A DNA stretch of 64,000 nt from positions 92,721,001-92,785,000 of the forward strand of contig NC_072800.1 of assembly GCF_028583425.1 (NCBI RefSeq), written 5' to 3'. The number at the start of each line of letters is the position of its first letter. Position 1 is the stretch's first letter. Source of the DNA: Eublepharis macularius (Eukaryota > Chordata > Lepidosauria > Squamata > Eublepharidae). The notes beneath the pieces are model-generated. The model was not told where the DNA came from. It searched no databases and saw nothing but the letters and a program-made list of their open reading frames with translations. Both the position numbers and the translations under genes were made by a program. This document shows positions 36,029-44,975 of the stretch, in pieces.

Positions 36029-36171
36029 CCGCTCCTCCCCGTTGGCTCCATCCTGTGGTCTTCCTCCTCCTTCCACCATGACAGAACCTCCCGGACTGGG
36101 TGGCTCCTCCAGGGCACGAGCCCCTCTCAGCACAAACCCAGCAGCAGCAGCCAAAGCCAGGAGCTCTGCAT
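36029..36171 (-). pseudogene. pepA exon 1, frameshifted
   Basis: 143 bp against 144 bp in pepB. A one-codon gain and a one-codon loss cancel, which leaves a net single-base deletion inside the Leu-rich signal peptide. The donor is intact. Confidence 0.6.
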
Positions 36172-36479
36172 GGTCTCCCGTTGTTGTAGGGCCCTCTGGC
36201 TCTGGATAGGGGAGGTTTCAGCCACCCACTGGTGAGAATGAGCAGTCAGGGAGAGGTGGTGGGCGGTAAATGAGTTTCTCCTCAAAAAGGACGTTCCCAG
36301 AAGGAGAAGGAATAGGGAACAGGAAACCACTCGTCTGCCGTTGACACCTCGGTGTTTCCACATGGCATAAAAATATTTGGTTCACTGTTGGTAAGTTGAT
36401 GGGGACAGAGAGGAAAGAGCAGCCGTGTGGGCTGCACAGAGTTGCATATCTCCAGTCCAACAAACAGCCCCAAACTGAA
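36172..36479 (-). promoter_or_regulatory. pepA upstream block homologous to pepB upstream block
   Basis: Aligns by eye with 41240-41530 at roughly 80 percent, including tttccacatggca and gaggaaagagcagc-gtgtgggctgcacag. Conserved over more than 250 bp, so promoter and 5' UTR were duplicated with the gene. Confidence 0.5.
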
Positions 36480-37960
36480 AAGATACACCGATGAATTCAA
36501 TTCTAAACATCCTGTTGAGGTGTTTAGAAACAGAAGTGGGCATCAAAGGATGTGCCTTGGACTGGCTGAAATTGTTTCTCATGGAACGGACTCAAAAGGG
36601 TTGCCGCCGGAGATCAGCAATCTCCAGAATGGGAATCATCTTGTGGGGTCCCGCAGGGCGCAATCTTATCTCCCATGTTATTCAACCCCTATGTAAAGCC
36701 TTTAGGAGAACTCATTTGCAGCTATGGAGTTGGATGTCACCAATATGCAGATGATACCCAACTCTATATCTCGCTATCCAGGTCCCTACAGGATGCAGTA
36801 GAAATCTTAGATCGCTGCCTGACAGCCATAGTGAAATGGCTGAAAAATAACAAATTGAAATTGAACCCAGACAAGACTGAAGTGATGCTTGTTGGGAAGT
36901 CAGAGATCTTGAAAGACGTTGTACTCCCCACCTTTGATGGAGTTCGTCTGACCCTCACAAACTCGATGAAGAGCCTAGGGGTTATACTGGATCCAGCATT
37001 ACTACTAGAAAAACAAGTTAAGGCAGCTGCAAAAACCACTTACTATAATCTCACTCTAGCCTGGAAAATGGCTTCTTATCTCGACACGGCCGGCCTGGCC
37101 ACCTGGACTATTGTAATGCTCTATACATTGGTCTCCCATCTAAGTTAACTAGGAGGCTCTGATTGGTGCAAAATGCTGCAGCTCGACTGTTAGCAGGAGC
37201 GAGCAAGAGCTTGAACATCACCCCCATCCTACAGTCGCTCCATTGGCTACCTATCAGTTACCATGCTCAGTTCAAGGTATTGGTTATTACATACAAAGCC
37301 CTTCACAGCCTTGGTCAAGCATACCTACGGGACCGCCTCTCTCCCTATGTCCCTCCACGGCAGCTTTGCTCATCTGAACAGGGTCTCTTGCAGGTGCCAG
37401 CCTGTACATGGGCAAAATCAACAGCAGCCCGTACTCGGGTTTCTCTGTGGTGGCCCCTACTCTGTGGAACAGCCTGCCTGAGGAGGTCAGGAGAACCCCC
37501 ACCCTCCGGGCTTTCCGCAAACAATGAAAAACTGAATTATTCAAAAAGGCTTTTTCTCAGCTAAGATGGTGGTATTGTAGGAAAGAGATCCCAGATGTTT
37601 CACTAATGAGTTAGAAACCATAGATTTCACCATTATGTTGCCTTAGATATTATCTGTTGCTTTAAATATCCTACCTGTGCTTTATGTTGTTCAATGTAAG
37701 TCCTAGAATTATGTTCCGTTTCAGCAATTCCTCAACCCCATACTGGATCCTTGCTAATACTATATCTTTGTAAACTTATATTCTTTTACCCCAAGACATT
37801 GTTTATGGAAATGTTCTTGACACTGTATGGAAATGCCTGCCCTTGTCCTTGCCACTAATTGTCCTAATCTCACACTATGTAATCCGCCTTGAGTCTCAGT
37901 GAGAAAGACGGAATGTAAATAACATAAATAAATACATAAATAATAAATAAACATGGATTT
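36480..37960 (+). mobile_element. L2-type LINE, 5'-truncated, with RT remnants
   Basis: RT motif QYADDTQLYISL (YADD) with ALQDAVEILDR-like helices and KLKLNPDKTEVMLVG, then the C-terminal HWLPISYHAQFKVLVITYKAL block. Frames are broken by indels near 37148 and 37480, so it is inactive. The 3' UTR ends ctcagtgagaaagacggaat and an A-rich tail. Lies between pepA and pepB. Confidence 0.8.
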
Positions 37961-38199
37961 GCTCATTGTATTCACTGTAGTGGTCCCGGCCATTGTATTG
38001 TTTGCTCATTCTGTAATCCACCTGAAATCTCAACAAAAAAGCTGGACAATGAATGAAGCAAATGGATGAATTAACCACTACACTGTACTGCCTTTAAATA
38101 CTAGCATGTGTGAATCATAGACCTAAAAACCTTGAGAGAGTCCTTATTCCTTTAACATCACCTAAAACCATCTTTTGAAGCACAGGAAGTCTACTAAGA

Positions 38200-38400
38200 G
38201 CCACTTTGGTACAGGGGTTAGAGTGTCAGACTACTGAAGGACTCAGGTTCAAATCCTGATTCTGCCAGGAAAGCTTGCTGAGTGATCTTCAGCCAGTCAC
38301 TCTCGCTCAACCTGGCCAGCTCGCAGGGTTGTGGTGAAGATAAAATGGAGAAGAGCAATGTAAGCTGCTTTGGCAAGAAAAGTGGGATAGGAAGGAAGGA
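38200..38400 (+). repeat. tRNA-SINE with GGAA tail
   Basis: gtacaggggttagagtgtca head and aggttcaaatcctg box. The tail runs into (ggaa)n and (acag)n microsatellites. Confidence 0.6.
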
Positions 38401-38415
38401 AGGAAGGAAGGAGAT

Positions 38416-38474
<59 letters not shown>
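38391..38474 (+). repeat. (GGAA)n then (ACAG)n microsatellites
   Basis: Five GGAA units, a short spacer, then about 14 ACAG units, attached to a SINE tail. Confidence 0.95.
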
Positions 38475-38878
38475 TTATCAAGTGACGAAAATCACTGACA
38501 CATGATTAAGGCCACAGGGAGTCTCGGTCCAGGATTGCACCAAATGGCCAGGCAATCTGCAACTGCCATATCGTAACTTCTGAATGGAAGGCATGTACAC
38601 ACTACACTTTGTCAAGTTTTTTTTTAATAAAGATGCCCAAGGGGCAGGGCTACTATAGCAGGGAATTTGGGTGGATTAGCAATACTCCAGATCACCCTGA
38701 GAGATCCGTGAAACTGGCAAAGCACGTGGTTGGCTTTTTTATGAGCCCTGTACAGTAAATGTCCATCCATCCTGAATAAGTGTTCACTTTACAAATGAAA
38801 CCGGAATCCGTACCAGAATAACTGTGGGGTTGGAATCACACACTGAGCTGTACATGCATTCAACATAACATGAAAATT

Positions 38879-39132
38879 ATGAGAGCCAGTTTGGTGTAGT
38901 GGTTAAGAGCAGCAGGACTCTAATCTGGAGAACCAAGTTCGATTCTGCACTCCTCCACTTGAAGCCAGCTGGGTGACCTTGGGTCAGTCACAGCTCTCTC
39001 AGAGCTCTCTCAGCCCCACCCACCTCACAGGGTGTTTGTTGTTGTGGGGATAATAACAACATACTTTGTAAACCGCTCTGAGTGAGTGTTAAATTGTCCT
39101 GAAGGTCGGTATATAAACTGAATATTATTGCT
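38879..39132 (+). repeat. tRNA-derived SINE, (AAT)n family
   Basis: Full head, body and tail, very similar to 3921-4163. Confidence 0.7.
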
Positions 39133-39751
39133 GTTTTGTTGCTGTTGTTATTACTCAGCAGATGTAAAAAGAAATATCAGGTGGACACTTGTTTGGATTC
39201 TATGGGTGTCCACTGTAACGTGTGAATAGGGCTTTAAAGTTTAAATTGGATCTAGAGTGCGGAGCTCTCAGCAGCACTGGGGGCAAGGAGCAAGAGCATA
39301 TGCCGCAGACACCATGACAACATGACACACACACAAGCTTGTTCTACACACATCCAAATAGTACTTCAGGGACAAGGGATTAGGAAAAGCGGTTGCAGCC
39401 TTCAGCTCAAGAAAGAGCAGCCATAGGGACCTTCCTTTCAACGCACCCCCCCCCATCATAAAAAACTATCCACTTGGACATTGTCTGAGGACTGCAGACA
39501 TGATTGCCAACTTCCAAGTACCGCCTGGAGTCCACCCAGCATCACAACTGATCTCCAGACCGAAGAGATCAGTTCCTCTGGAGCAAACAGCAGCTTCCAA
39601 AGGTGGGCTTTATGGCATTATACCCTGCTGAGGCCCCTTCCCTCCCAGAACACGCCCTCCCCCGATTCCACCCACAAGTCTCCAGGGATTTCCCAGCCTG
39701 GGAACATAACAGACACCTAGGTGTAACTAAAGGTCCAAAGTTTGCAAAAGC

Positions 39752-39757
39752 TTTATT
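39752..39757 (-). terminator. pepB poly(A) signal AATAAA
   Basis: A minus-strand AATAAA within a segment (about 39727-39782) that is clearly similar to the pepA 3' flank (about 33622-33660), where the hexamer is AGTAAA. Confidence 0.55.
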
Positions 39758-39961
39758 GAGACAAATAGCTAAATGCATGGGTGCAGCGGGCACAATGATG
39801 TCTCTGTTACAGACAACCTTACGCCGCCCTTGCGCCAGAGCAGAAAGGTGAGGGCCCCGAGGGCACGGCTAGCCTTTAGAACCGGGCTGTTCCATTCTCA
39901 TGAACGCAACAGCAGGGATCTCCAACTGAAGCCACACTTCACAGAACGCCAGGGGCTCTTA

Positions 39962-40111
39962 TCATTCCTGCCACTTCTTGACACCAAAAGTTGATGCAGG
40001 TTTCAGGAATGTCTTGCAGCCTGGTCGAGGCTGTATAATCTTTTTACCATTAACCCATTTCACCACCGCGCAGACATATCTTGCAGGCTTGCCACTCCCT
40101 GCTCTCATGGC
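39962..40111 (-). CDS. pepB exon 2 (cationic peptide, 2 Cys)
   Basis: The acceptor acttctcttacag is followed by 49 codons and TGA at 39962-39964. Cys at exon positions 14 and 32 have the same spacing as in pepA. Confidence 0.63.
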   Translation of the reverse strand, partial: AMRAGSGKPARYVCAVVKWVNGKKIIQPRPGCKTFLKPASTFGVKKWQE

Positions 40112-41239
40112 CTGTAAGAGAAGTGCAGGGAGACCGTGAGAAAGAAGGGGGGCAGATGTTGCAGCTGGAAAACTCTGAACTAACTACACACCAGTCCTGC
40201 ATTCCACCCCCACCCCCCATCGTGACTCATAGGAGTTCAGGGAACAAAATCCGAGTCCAGCAGCACCTTAAAGACCAACAACATTTTCCAGGGTATTCAT
40301 CTAAGCTTACTTCATCAGATGCAAATGAGAATGAAGATCCACCATGCCTTATACTCGGGTCAGAAGGGACGGGGTTGCCAAGAACAGCCAGTTGGAGTCA
40401 GGATGCAGACGTGCAATGCCAAAACATAACCAGGTTGATTACAGCAAGGAGATGTGCATAGAAGTGGGAACTCCCCAAATTTTGCACTTGAGTTCAGAGA
40501 GTGAACAAGGATCCTTCTCCCACCTTTTCCTCTAGAGAAGGCTTGGGAGCGATTAACCTAAAGTTACTCGGTGAGCATAACGGCTGGGGGTGAGTGGGAT
40601 TCGAACCTGGGTCTCCCCTCTCTTAGTCAGACCCACGCTAACCAGTACGTCACACACTCTCTCTCCAGGGATGCAATATGACTTACACCATTTGCTCTAC
40701 TCATTCCTGCTCACCCCTGGACACACATTCACGGAGCCAAATGAGAAGTGGGCAACTAGTCTGTGTCTGAAATGAAGATTCTCCTTTCCCTTCCCAGCCT
40801 ACGCCCATCACCTTAGGCAGAATCCTAGGTCGCTAGAAACATCAGATAGGGTTGCCAGCTCCAAGTTGAGAAATTCCTGGAGATCTGGGGCAGCGGGGGG
40901 GGGGGGGTGAAACCTGGAGAAAGTGGGGTTTGGGGGGGGAGGACCTTGACATGGCATAATTCCATACAGCCCACCCCACGAAGTAGCCATTTTCCCCAGG
41001 TGAACTGATCTCTGTGGCCTGGAGACCAGCTGTAATTCCGGGAGGTCTCCAGCCACGACCTGGAGGATGGCGACCCACATCTGCTCCACACTCACCCGCT
41101 CCTCCAGATTGACTCCGTCCTGCGGTCTACCTCCTCCTTCTGCCCCAGAACTTCCTGGGCTGGATGGCTGCTCTACAGCCGAAGCCTCGCTTAGCACCAA
41201 ACCCAGCAGCCACAGCAGCCAAAGCCACCAGCTCCGCAT
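39962..41239 (-). CDS. pepB: secreted cationic prepropeptide, 97 residues
   Basis: Exon 1 (41239-41096, 48 codons) has a Trp/Leu-rich signal peptide starting MRSWWLWLLWLLGLVLSEAS, with a likely cut after ASA. A propiece with E/D over K/R (net about -3) ends LEER at a gtgagtg donor. The intron is 984 bp. Exon 2 (40111-39962, 49 codons plus TGA) follows a cttacag acceptor in phase 0. It begins AMRAGSGKPARYVCAVVKW and has about +10 charge. Cysteines at exon positions 14 and 32 could form one disulfide. Unlike its paralogues it lacks the P1 arginine of the R-x-x-R site (R-A-G-S). AATAAA lies at 39752-39757, about 210 bp after the stop. Nearest relative in the window is pepA (exons, promoter block and 3' flank). 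It looked faintly like a chemokine last exon, but there is no CC or CXC exon. Family unknown. Confidence 0.65.
40847..41077. mobile_element. hAT-like MITE (TAGGGTTGCCA) in pepB intron
   Basis: Same family as 34012-34229; right end ggatggcgaccca. It ends 18 bp from the pepB exon 1 donor. Confidence 0.65.
41096..41239 (-). CDS. pepB exon 1 (signal peptide and propiece)
   Basis: ATG at 41239-41237. The frame is open to a CGG/gtgagtg donor, phase 0. An hAT-like MITE starts 18 bp inside the intron. Confidence 0.65.
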
Positions 41240-41355
41240 GTCTTCGCTTGTCGTAGGGCTCTCTGGCTCTGGAAGGGCAAGGCCCCAGCCCCGCACTGGT
41301 GAGAAGGAACAGTCAGGGAGTGGGTGGTGGGTGGCGAATCCGTTCCTCCTCAAGG

Positions 41356-41366
41356 GGGAAGTTCCC
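41356..41366 (-). promoter_or_regulatory. kappaB-like site upstream of pepB
   Basis: GGGAAGTTCCC fits the NF-kappaB consensus GGGRNNYYCC on both strands. It lies about 120 bp upstream of the pepB ATG, inside a block conserved with pepA. The pepA counterpart (about 36289-36298) is degraded. The promoter position and function are inference. Confidence 0.3.
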
Positions 41367-42330
41367 TGAACCATCACCCGCCCCAGGAGGAGCAGAAATG
41401 GAGAACGTGAAACCACCTCTCTGCCATTGGCACCTTGGCATTTCCACATGGCAGGAAAAGGTTCGGTTCACCGTTGATGGGGGCAGAGAGGAAAGAGCAG
41501 CTGTGTGGGCTGCACAGGTTTGCATAACTCCGTAGAAAAGTAGGTTTCTCCCTGCTACGATCAAAATATTAAAACCTGTAAACACAGCAGTTATAAACAA
41601 CTTTTACTATGAAGTGCTGATGACAGTGAACCAAGTGCAAAGTGCACCCGATAAATACATTCAGTTCAGTAAATACATTGATACAAGCAGTCAGTCTATA
41701 AATACTCCAACTTTTGAAAAAGCAACGCAACGAGTCCAGCTAAATGAAGGAGAAAACAGACGGTCTGGGGCAGCTTCATCAGACCTCTCCCCCTGACGGC
41801 TGGGACCCCGCAACAGCACACTCCGTTGCTACCTTCCAGTCAGTCTTGGGAGGCACAGAGCAGATGACTTGTAGGGAGCGGATAAACTGAAATTGGTCTA
41901 TGCCCCATGCTGTCTGGGTCATGAGGATTCGAACCTGGTTCTTGCAGTGCAACTCCTCAGTTACTACCCTAGGGGCTTTTTTTTTGCTGTCAATGTTGAA
42001 AAGGTTTTCTATGTTTGGGGTTCTTCTCTTCACAGCGGTTTCAGCGTTGACCTCCACTTGCTACCATACTAGGAATAGGAGGAAAGGCAGTTTGGAAGGT
42101 CTCTCAAAGCCCTCTAGGAATGTCTGCTCTCTTCACTCTCCCAGGCTGGTGTGGTGAAGAACATCCACTCGCCAGGGCCTCCAAAGACTTCATGAGCCTT
42201 CATGTGCCTTTTAGTGCCAACAAGGTTTATAATAGCATATGAGAAATTCACTGTAGGCCAGGGAACAGCACGCAAGGAGATCCAGTAAGGCAAATAATTT
42301 GTCAGTGGGAGTTTCAAAAACGATGACCCA

Positions 42331-42488
42331 GAACTTGTAGTGCTGAAGGGAAATGCCACTAGAGTCACACTGGAGAACCAGTGTAGTGTAGTGTAGTGGT
42401 TCGAGTGATGGACTAAGACCTGGGAGGTTCGAATCTCTGTTGTTAGCAGTCAGATCCTTCCTCACTCTAAGAGGAAAGTTTATAGATG
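42331..42488 (+). repeat. Left 158-bp direct repeat flanking the YR element
   Basis: Runs from gaacttgtag to tttatagatg. It contains a tRNA-like B-box (gttcgaatctc) and matches 48325-48482 except for gtggttcg against gtgtttcg. Confidence 0.8.
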
Positions 42489-42677
42489 CCGCCGCTTGGA
42501 GAGAACGTGAGCTTCGTTGCTCTGTGCTTTGTGCTTTTTCTGACTTCTGATTGATCTTTGGCTTTTTGACTTTGGACTTCGGACCTCGACTATTCTTCGG
42601 CTTACTGATTTGGACTTTGGCTGGACTCGGTAAATACGACCCGGATTGTTTGACCTCTCTCTAGCGTGCCCCTGAAG

Positions 42678-44801
42678 ATGGCCTCAAAGGCTCTCTTTAA
42701 GCATTGCCTCCAATGCCACACGAAAATGGCCAAGACCGATGGCCATGAACTGTGCCTCTTTTGTTTGGGGGAGACCCACAATGTGTCGGCCTGTAGGATT
42801 TGTCAGGGCTTCACCAACAAGGCCCGGCAGGAGCGCAAGGCCCGACTGAACTCCTCCCTGTGGCAGAAGGTCATGTCCGGAGGCACTCCGTTACCTTCCC
42901 CCAAGGCCGGCCCTAGCCCCTCTGCCGAACGGCAATCAAGAGCTGGCTCAGTGGCCTCCGCGAGGTCGGGGTCGAAACCGCATCCCCCGAGTGCCTCGGC
43001 GTCGAGAGCGGCCTCTCCAGCGCAGGGACCGGTGCGGCCGCCCCGTAGCGCGTCATCCACCAGGTCGGATCCGAGACCGACATCGGAACCGAGGATCCTG
43101 GTACCGAGTCCCCGATCGGAACCGACGACCGGGTCGATTCCGATAAAGTCTAAGAGGTCGAAGCCGAGGTCCCCTTCGAAGGCGAGGAGCGCGTCGGTTC
43201 CGAGGTCTTCTTCGGAACCGGCGAAGAAGAAGAAGAAGACTAAACATCATCGGTCGCCGCATCCCGCTCCTCAGGAGGAGGTCATCGTGCTTCCTCACAC
43301 GCCTTCCCCTCATCTGGGTTCCCCCGAACCGGAGGACATCTCCGTGCCGGTGCCGGATCCGATGGCATTCGAGACGGTGCCCGCAGAGTTCTCGTCGGGG
43401 CCGGATCCGAGCCCGCACCGTCGGAGCCGACCATCACCTGCCCTTCGGTCGCCGAGGCTGGAACCGAGCCCGTCTCCTCGTCGGAGCAGTCCATCTCCTG
43501 TCCGTCCGTCTCCACCTCGATCTGCCCGATCCACTGCATCCCGGCATCGTCAAGCCTCCTACCTCCCCTCGCCATACCGTTGCCAGTGGGAAGGGGCACC
43601 TGCCGGCTTCTCCATGTCGGAACCGAGGCCTTCGACATCAAGGCCAGCGTGGGCTCCCCCTCCAGTCCAGGTTGAGGAATCCCAGCTCGGTTCCAATGAG
43701 GGGGAAGTGGAGAGCCTTGGCGACTACCAATCGGAGTCCTGGTCCGAACCGTCGCCGGCTGAGGAGCTAGTGCCGTCTGCGGGCTCACCGTTCGAAGACC
43801 TCCGCATCTACGCCGACCAGATGGCAAGGATGGCTCAGGCTCTCGAGATGGATATCTCTTCTGCAGTCCCCCAGACCAAGGACAAGCTCCTCAAGCGGCT
43901 CTATGGGGATAATCCGGCGTCCGTTGGCTTCCCCATGCTCGAGGGTATTGAGGAGATCGTGGAGAAGGTGTGGAAGGTGCCCTGTGATCAGCCTCCAACA
44001 TCCAAGCACATCGAGCAGCTTTATAAAATCAAGCAGGGCACCTGGCCGGCGTTGGTGAAGCACCCTCCACCTTCCTCCTTGGTCACAGAGGAATTCAACC
44101 CCCGGCGATCGGGTCACTCCTCGGTGCCTGCCGATAAAGAGGGCAAGAAGCTTGATGCCATGGGCAGGCGCCAGTACATTGTAGCTTCGCTGGGTCTGAG
44201 GACTGCCAACTACCAGACCATCATGGCAGGGTACCAACTGTACCTCTGGGAGAAGTTGGCGTCCTATACCAGAGACCTCCCACCTGAGCAGAAGGCTGTG
44301 GTGTCCCTGCTGCAAACAGAGGCTGTCCGGCTGTCTAAACAGCAAATGAATGCTGGGAGCCACGCTGCTGACACTGCTGCTAGAGGAATGGCTTCGGTGG
44401 TGGTCCTCAGGCGCCACTCCTGGTTGCGGTCTACGGCCCTGTCCCAAGAGGTGCGTTCCAGGGTGGAGAGCATGCCCTTTGAAGGGGACTCGCTGTTCTC
44501 CAAGTCCACCGACGAGACCCTGAAGAAAAAGAAGGAGGACCGGCAGATGGCGCGGTCCTTGGGTCTGGCTCCTGCGGACAAGCCCTCCTCCAGGCCACGG
44601 TACGCTCCCCGGTCCGGCCCTTACCACTATCAGGGCAGATACCAACAGCAGCGGCCAGGCTATCAACAGTATCCTGCCTACCAGCAGCGGCCTTACCCTC
44701 CCGCACAACAGCAAAGGAGGCGTCGGCCCTTCAAGCCTCGTCCGGCACAACAACAACCGGCCCAGCAGAGAGATCAGCAGGGCGCCGGGAGGCAGTACTG
44801 A
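42678..44801 (+). CDS. YR retrotransposon ORF1, gag-like protein
   Basis: About 707 residues from the ATG at 42678 to TGA at 44799-44801; the frame is open slightly upstream without an earlier ATG. The N terminus has three C-x2-C pairs (residues 10/13, 26/29, 39/42), a likely zinc-binding module. A long Ser/Pro/Arg-rich disordered stretch with a Lys run and basic patches follows. A helical, capsid-like region (about 370-620) comes next, then an Arg/Gln/Pro/Tyr-rich tail with QQRPGYQQYP-like repeats suited to RNA binding. Its role is presumably packaging element RNA. The stop is the only stop between this frame and the RT frame. Confidence 0.8.
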   Translation: MASKALFKHCLQCHTKMAKTDGHELCLFCLGETHNVSACRICQGFTNKARQERKARLNSSLWQKVMSGGTPLPSPKAGPSPSAERQSRAGSVASARSGSKPHPPSASASRAASPAQGPVRPPRSASSTRSDPRPTSEPRILVPSPRSEPTTGSIPIKSKRSKPRSPSKARSASVPRSSSEPAKKKKKTKHHRSPHPAPQEEVIVLPHTPSPHLGSPEPEDISVPVPDPMAFETVPAEFSSGPDPSPHRRSRPSPALRSPRLEPSPSPRRSSPSPVRPSPPRSARSTASRHRQASYLPSPYRCQWEGAPAGFSMSEPRPSTSRPAWAPPPVQVEESQLGSNEGEVESLGDYQSESWSEPSPAEELVPSAGSPFEDLRIYADQMARMAQALEMDISSAVPQTKDKLLKRLYGDNPASVGFPMLEGIEEIVEKVWKVPCDQPPTSKHIEQLYKIKQGTWPALVKHPPPSSLVTEEFNPRRSGHSSVPADKEGKKLDAMGRRQYIVASLGLRTANYQTIMAGYQLYLWEKLASYTRDLPPEQKAVVSLLQTEAVRLSKQQMNAGSHAADTAARGMASVVVLRRHSWLRSTALSQEVRSRVESMPFEGDSLFSKSTDETLKKKKEDRQMARSLGLAPADKPSSRPRYAPRSGPYHYQGRYQQQRPGYQQYPAYQQRPYPPAQQQRRRRPFKPRPAQQQPAQQRDQQGAGRQY

Positions 44802-44975
44802 CGGGTCACGCCAGCCGTATCCCCGAACTTTTCGGACAGACTGAGTCCACTCCTCTCTGAGTGGGAGTCAATAACATCTGACTCATGGGTCTTAACTATT
44901 GTTGAACTGGGATACGGGCTGGAGTTCGTTGAGCTGCCTAGATGCAGTTCACCCCTGACAGCTGTCAATAACACT

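Larger units (their letters stand above)
33826..36171 (-). pseudogene. pepA: cationic prepropeptide gene with one-base frameshift in exon 1
   Basis: Same two-exon plan. Exon 1 (36171-36029) aligns with pepB exon 1, but one G is missing near 36132, so translation from the ATG stops at 36129-36127 after 14 residues. The rest of exon 1 keeps pepB-like propiece sequence in another frame and an intact GG/gtgagtg donor. Exon 2 (33975-33826, 49 codons plus TAG) is fully open. It begins GVRVPRSAKRRPVCFWIRWE and has about +15 net charge, an R-V-P-R/S processing site, and two cysteines at exon positions 14 and 32. The 5' flank and 3' flank (AGTAAA variant at 33641-33646) are homologous to pepB. The intact, strongly basic exon 2 suggests either recent loss or an assembly error. 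Function is inferred only from architecture. Confidence 0.6.

Noticed and set aside
39962..41239. Chemokine identity for pepB (YVCAVVKWV resembles a chemokine last exon)
   Set aside because: No exon with CC or CXC cysteines exists between the two exons, the intron phase leaves no room for one, and pepC and pepD have no cysteines at all.
41779..42057. 92-codon minus-strand open frame with two Cys
   Set aside because: It has no signal peptide, splice context or recognisable motif, and part of it (cgaacctggttcttgcagtg) looks SINE-derived.
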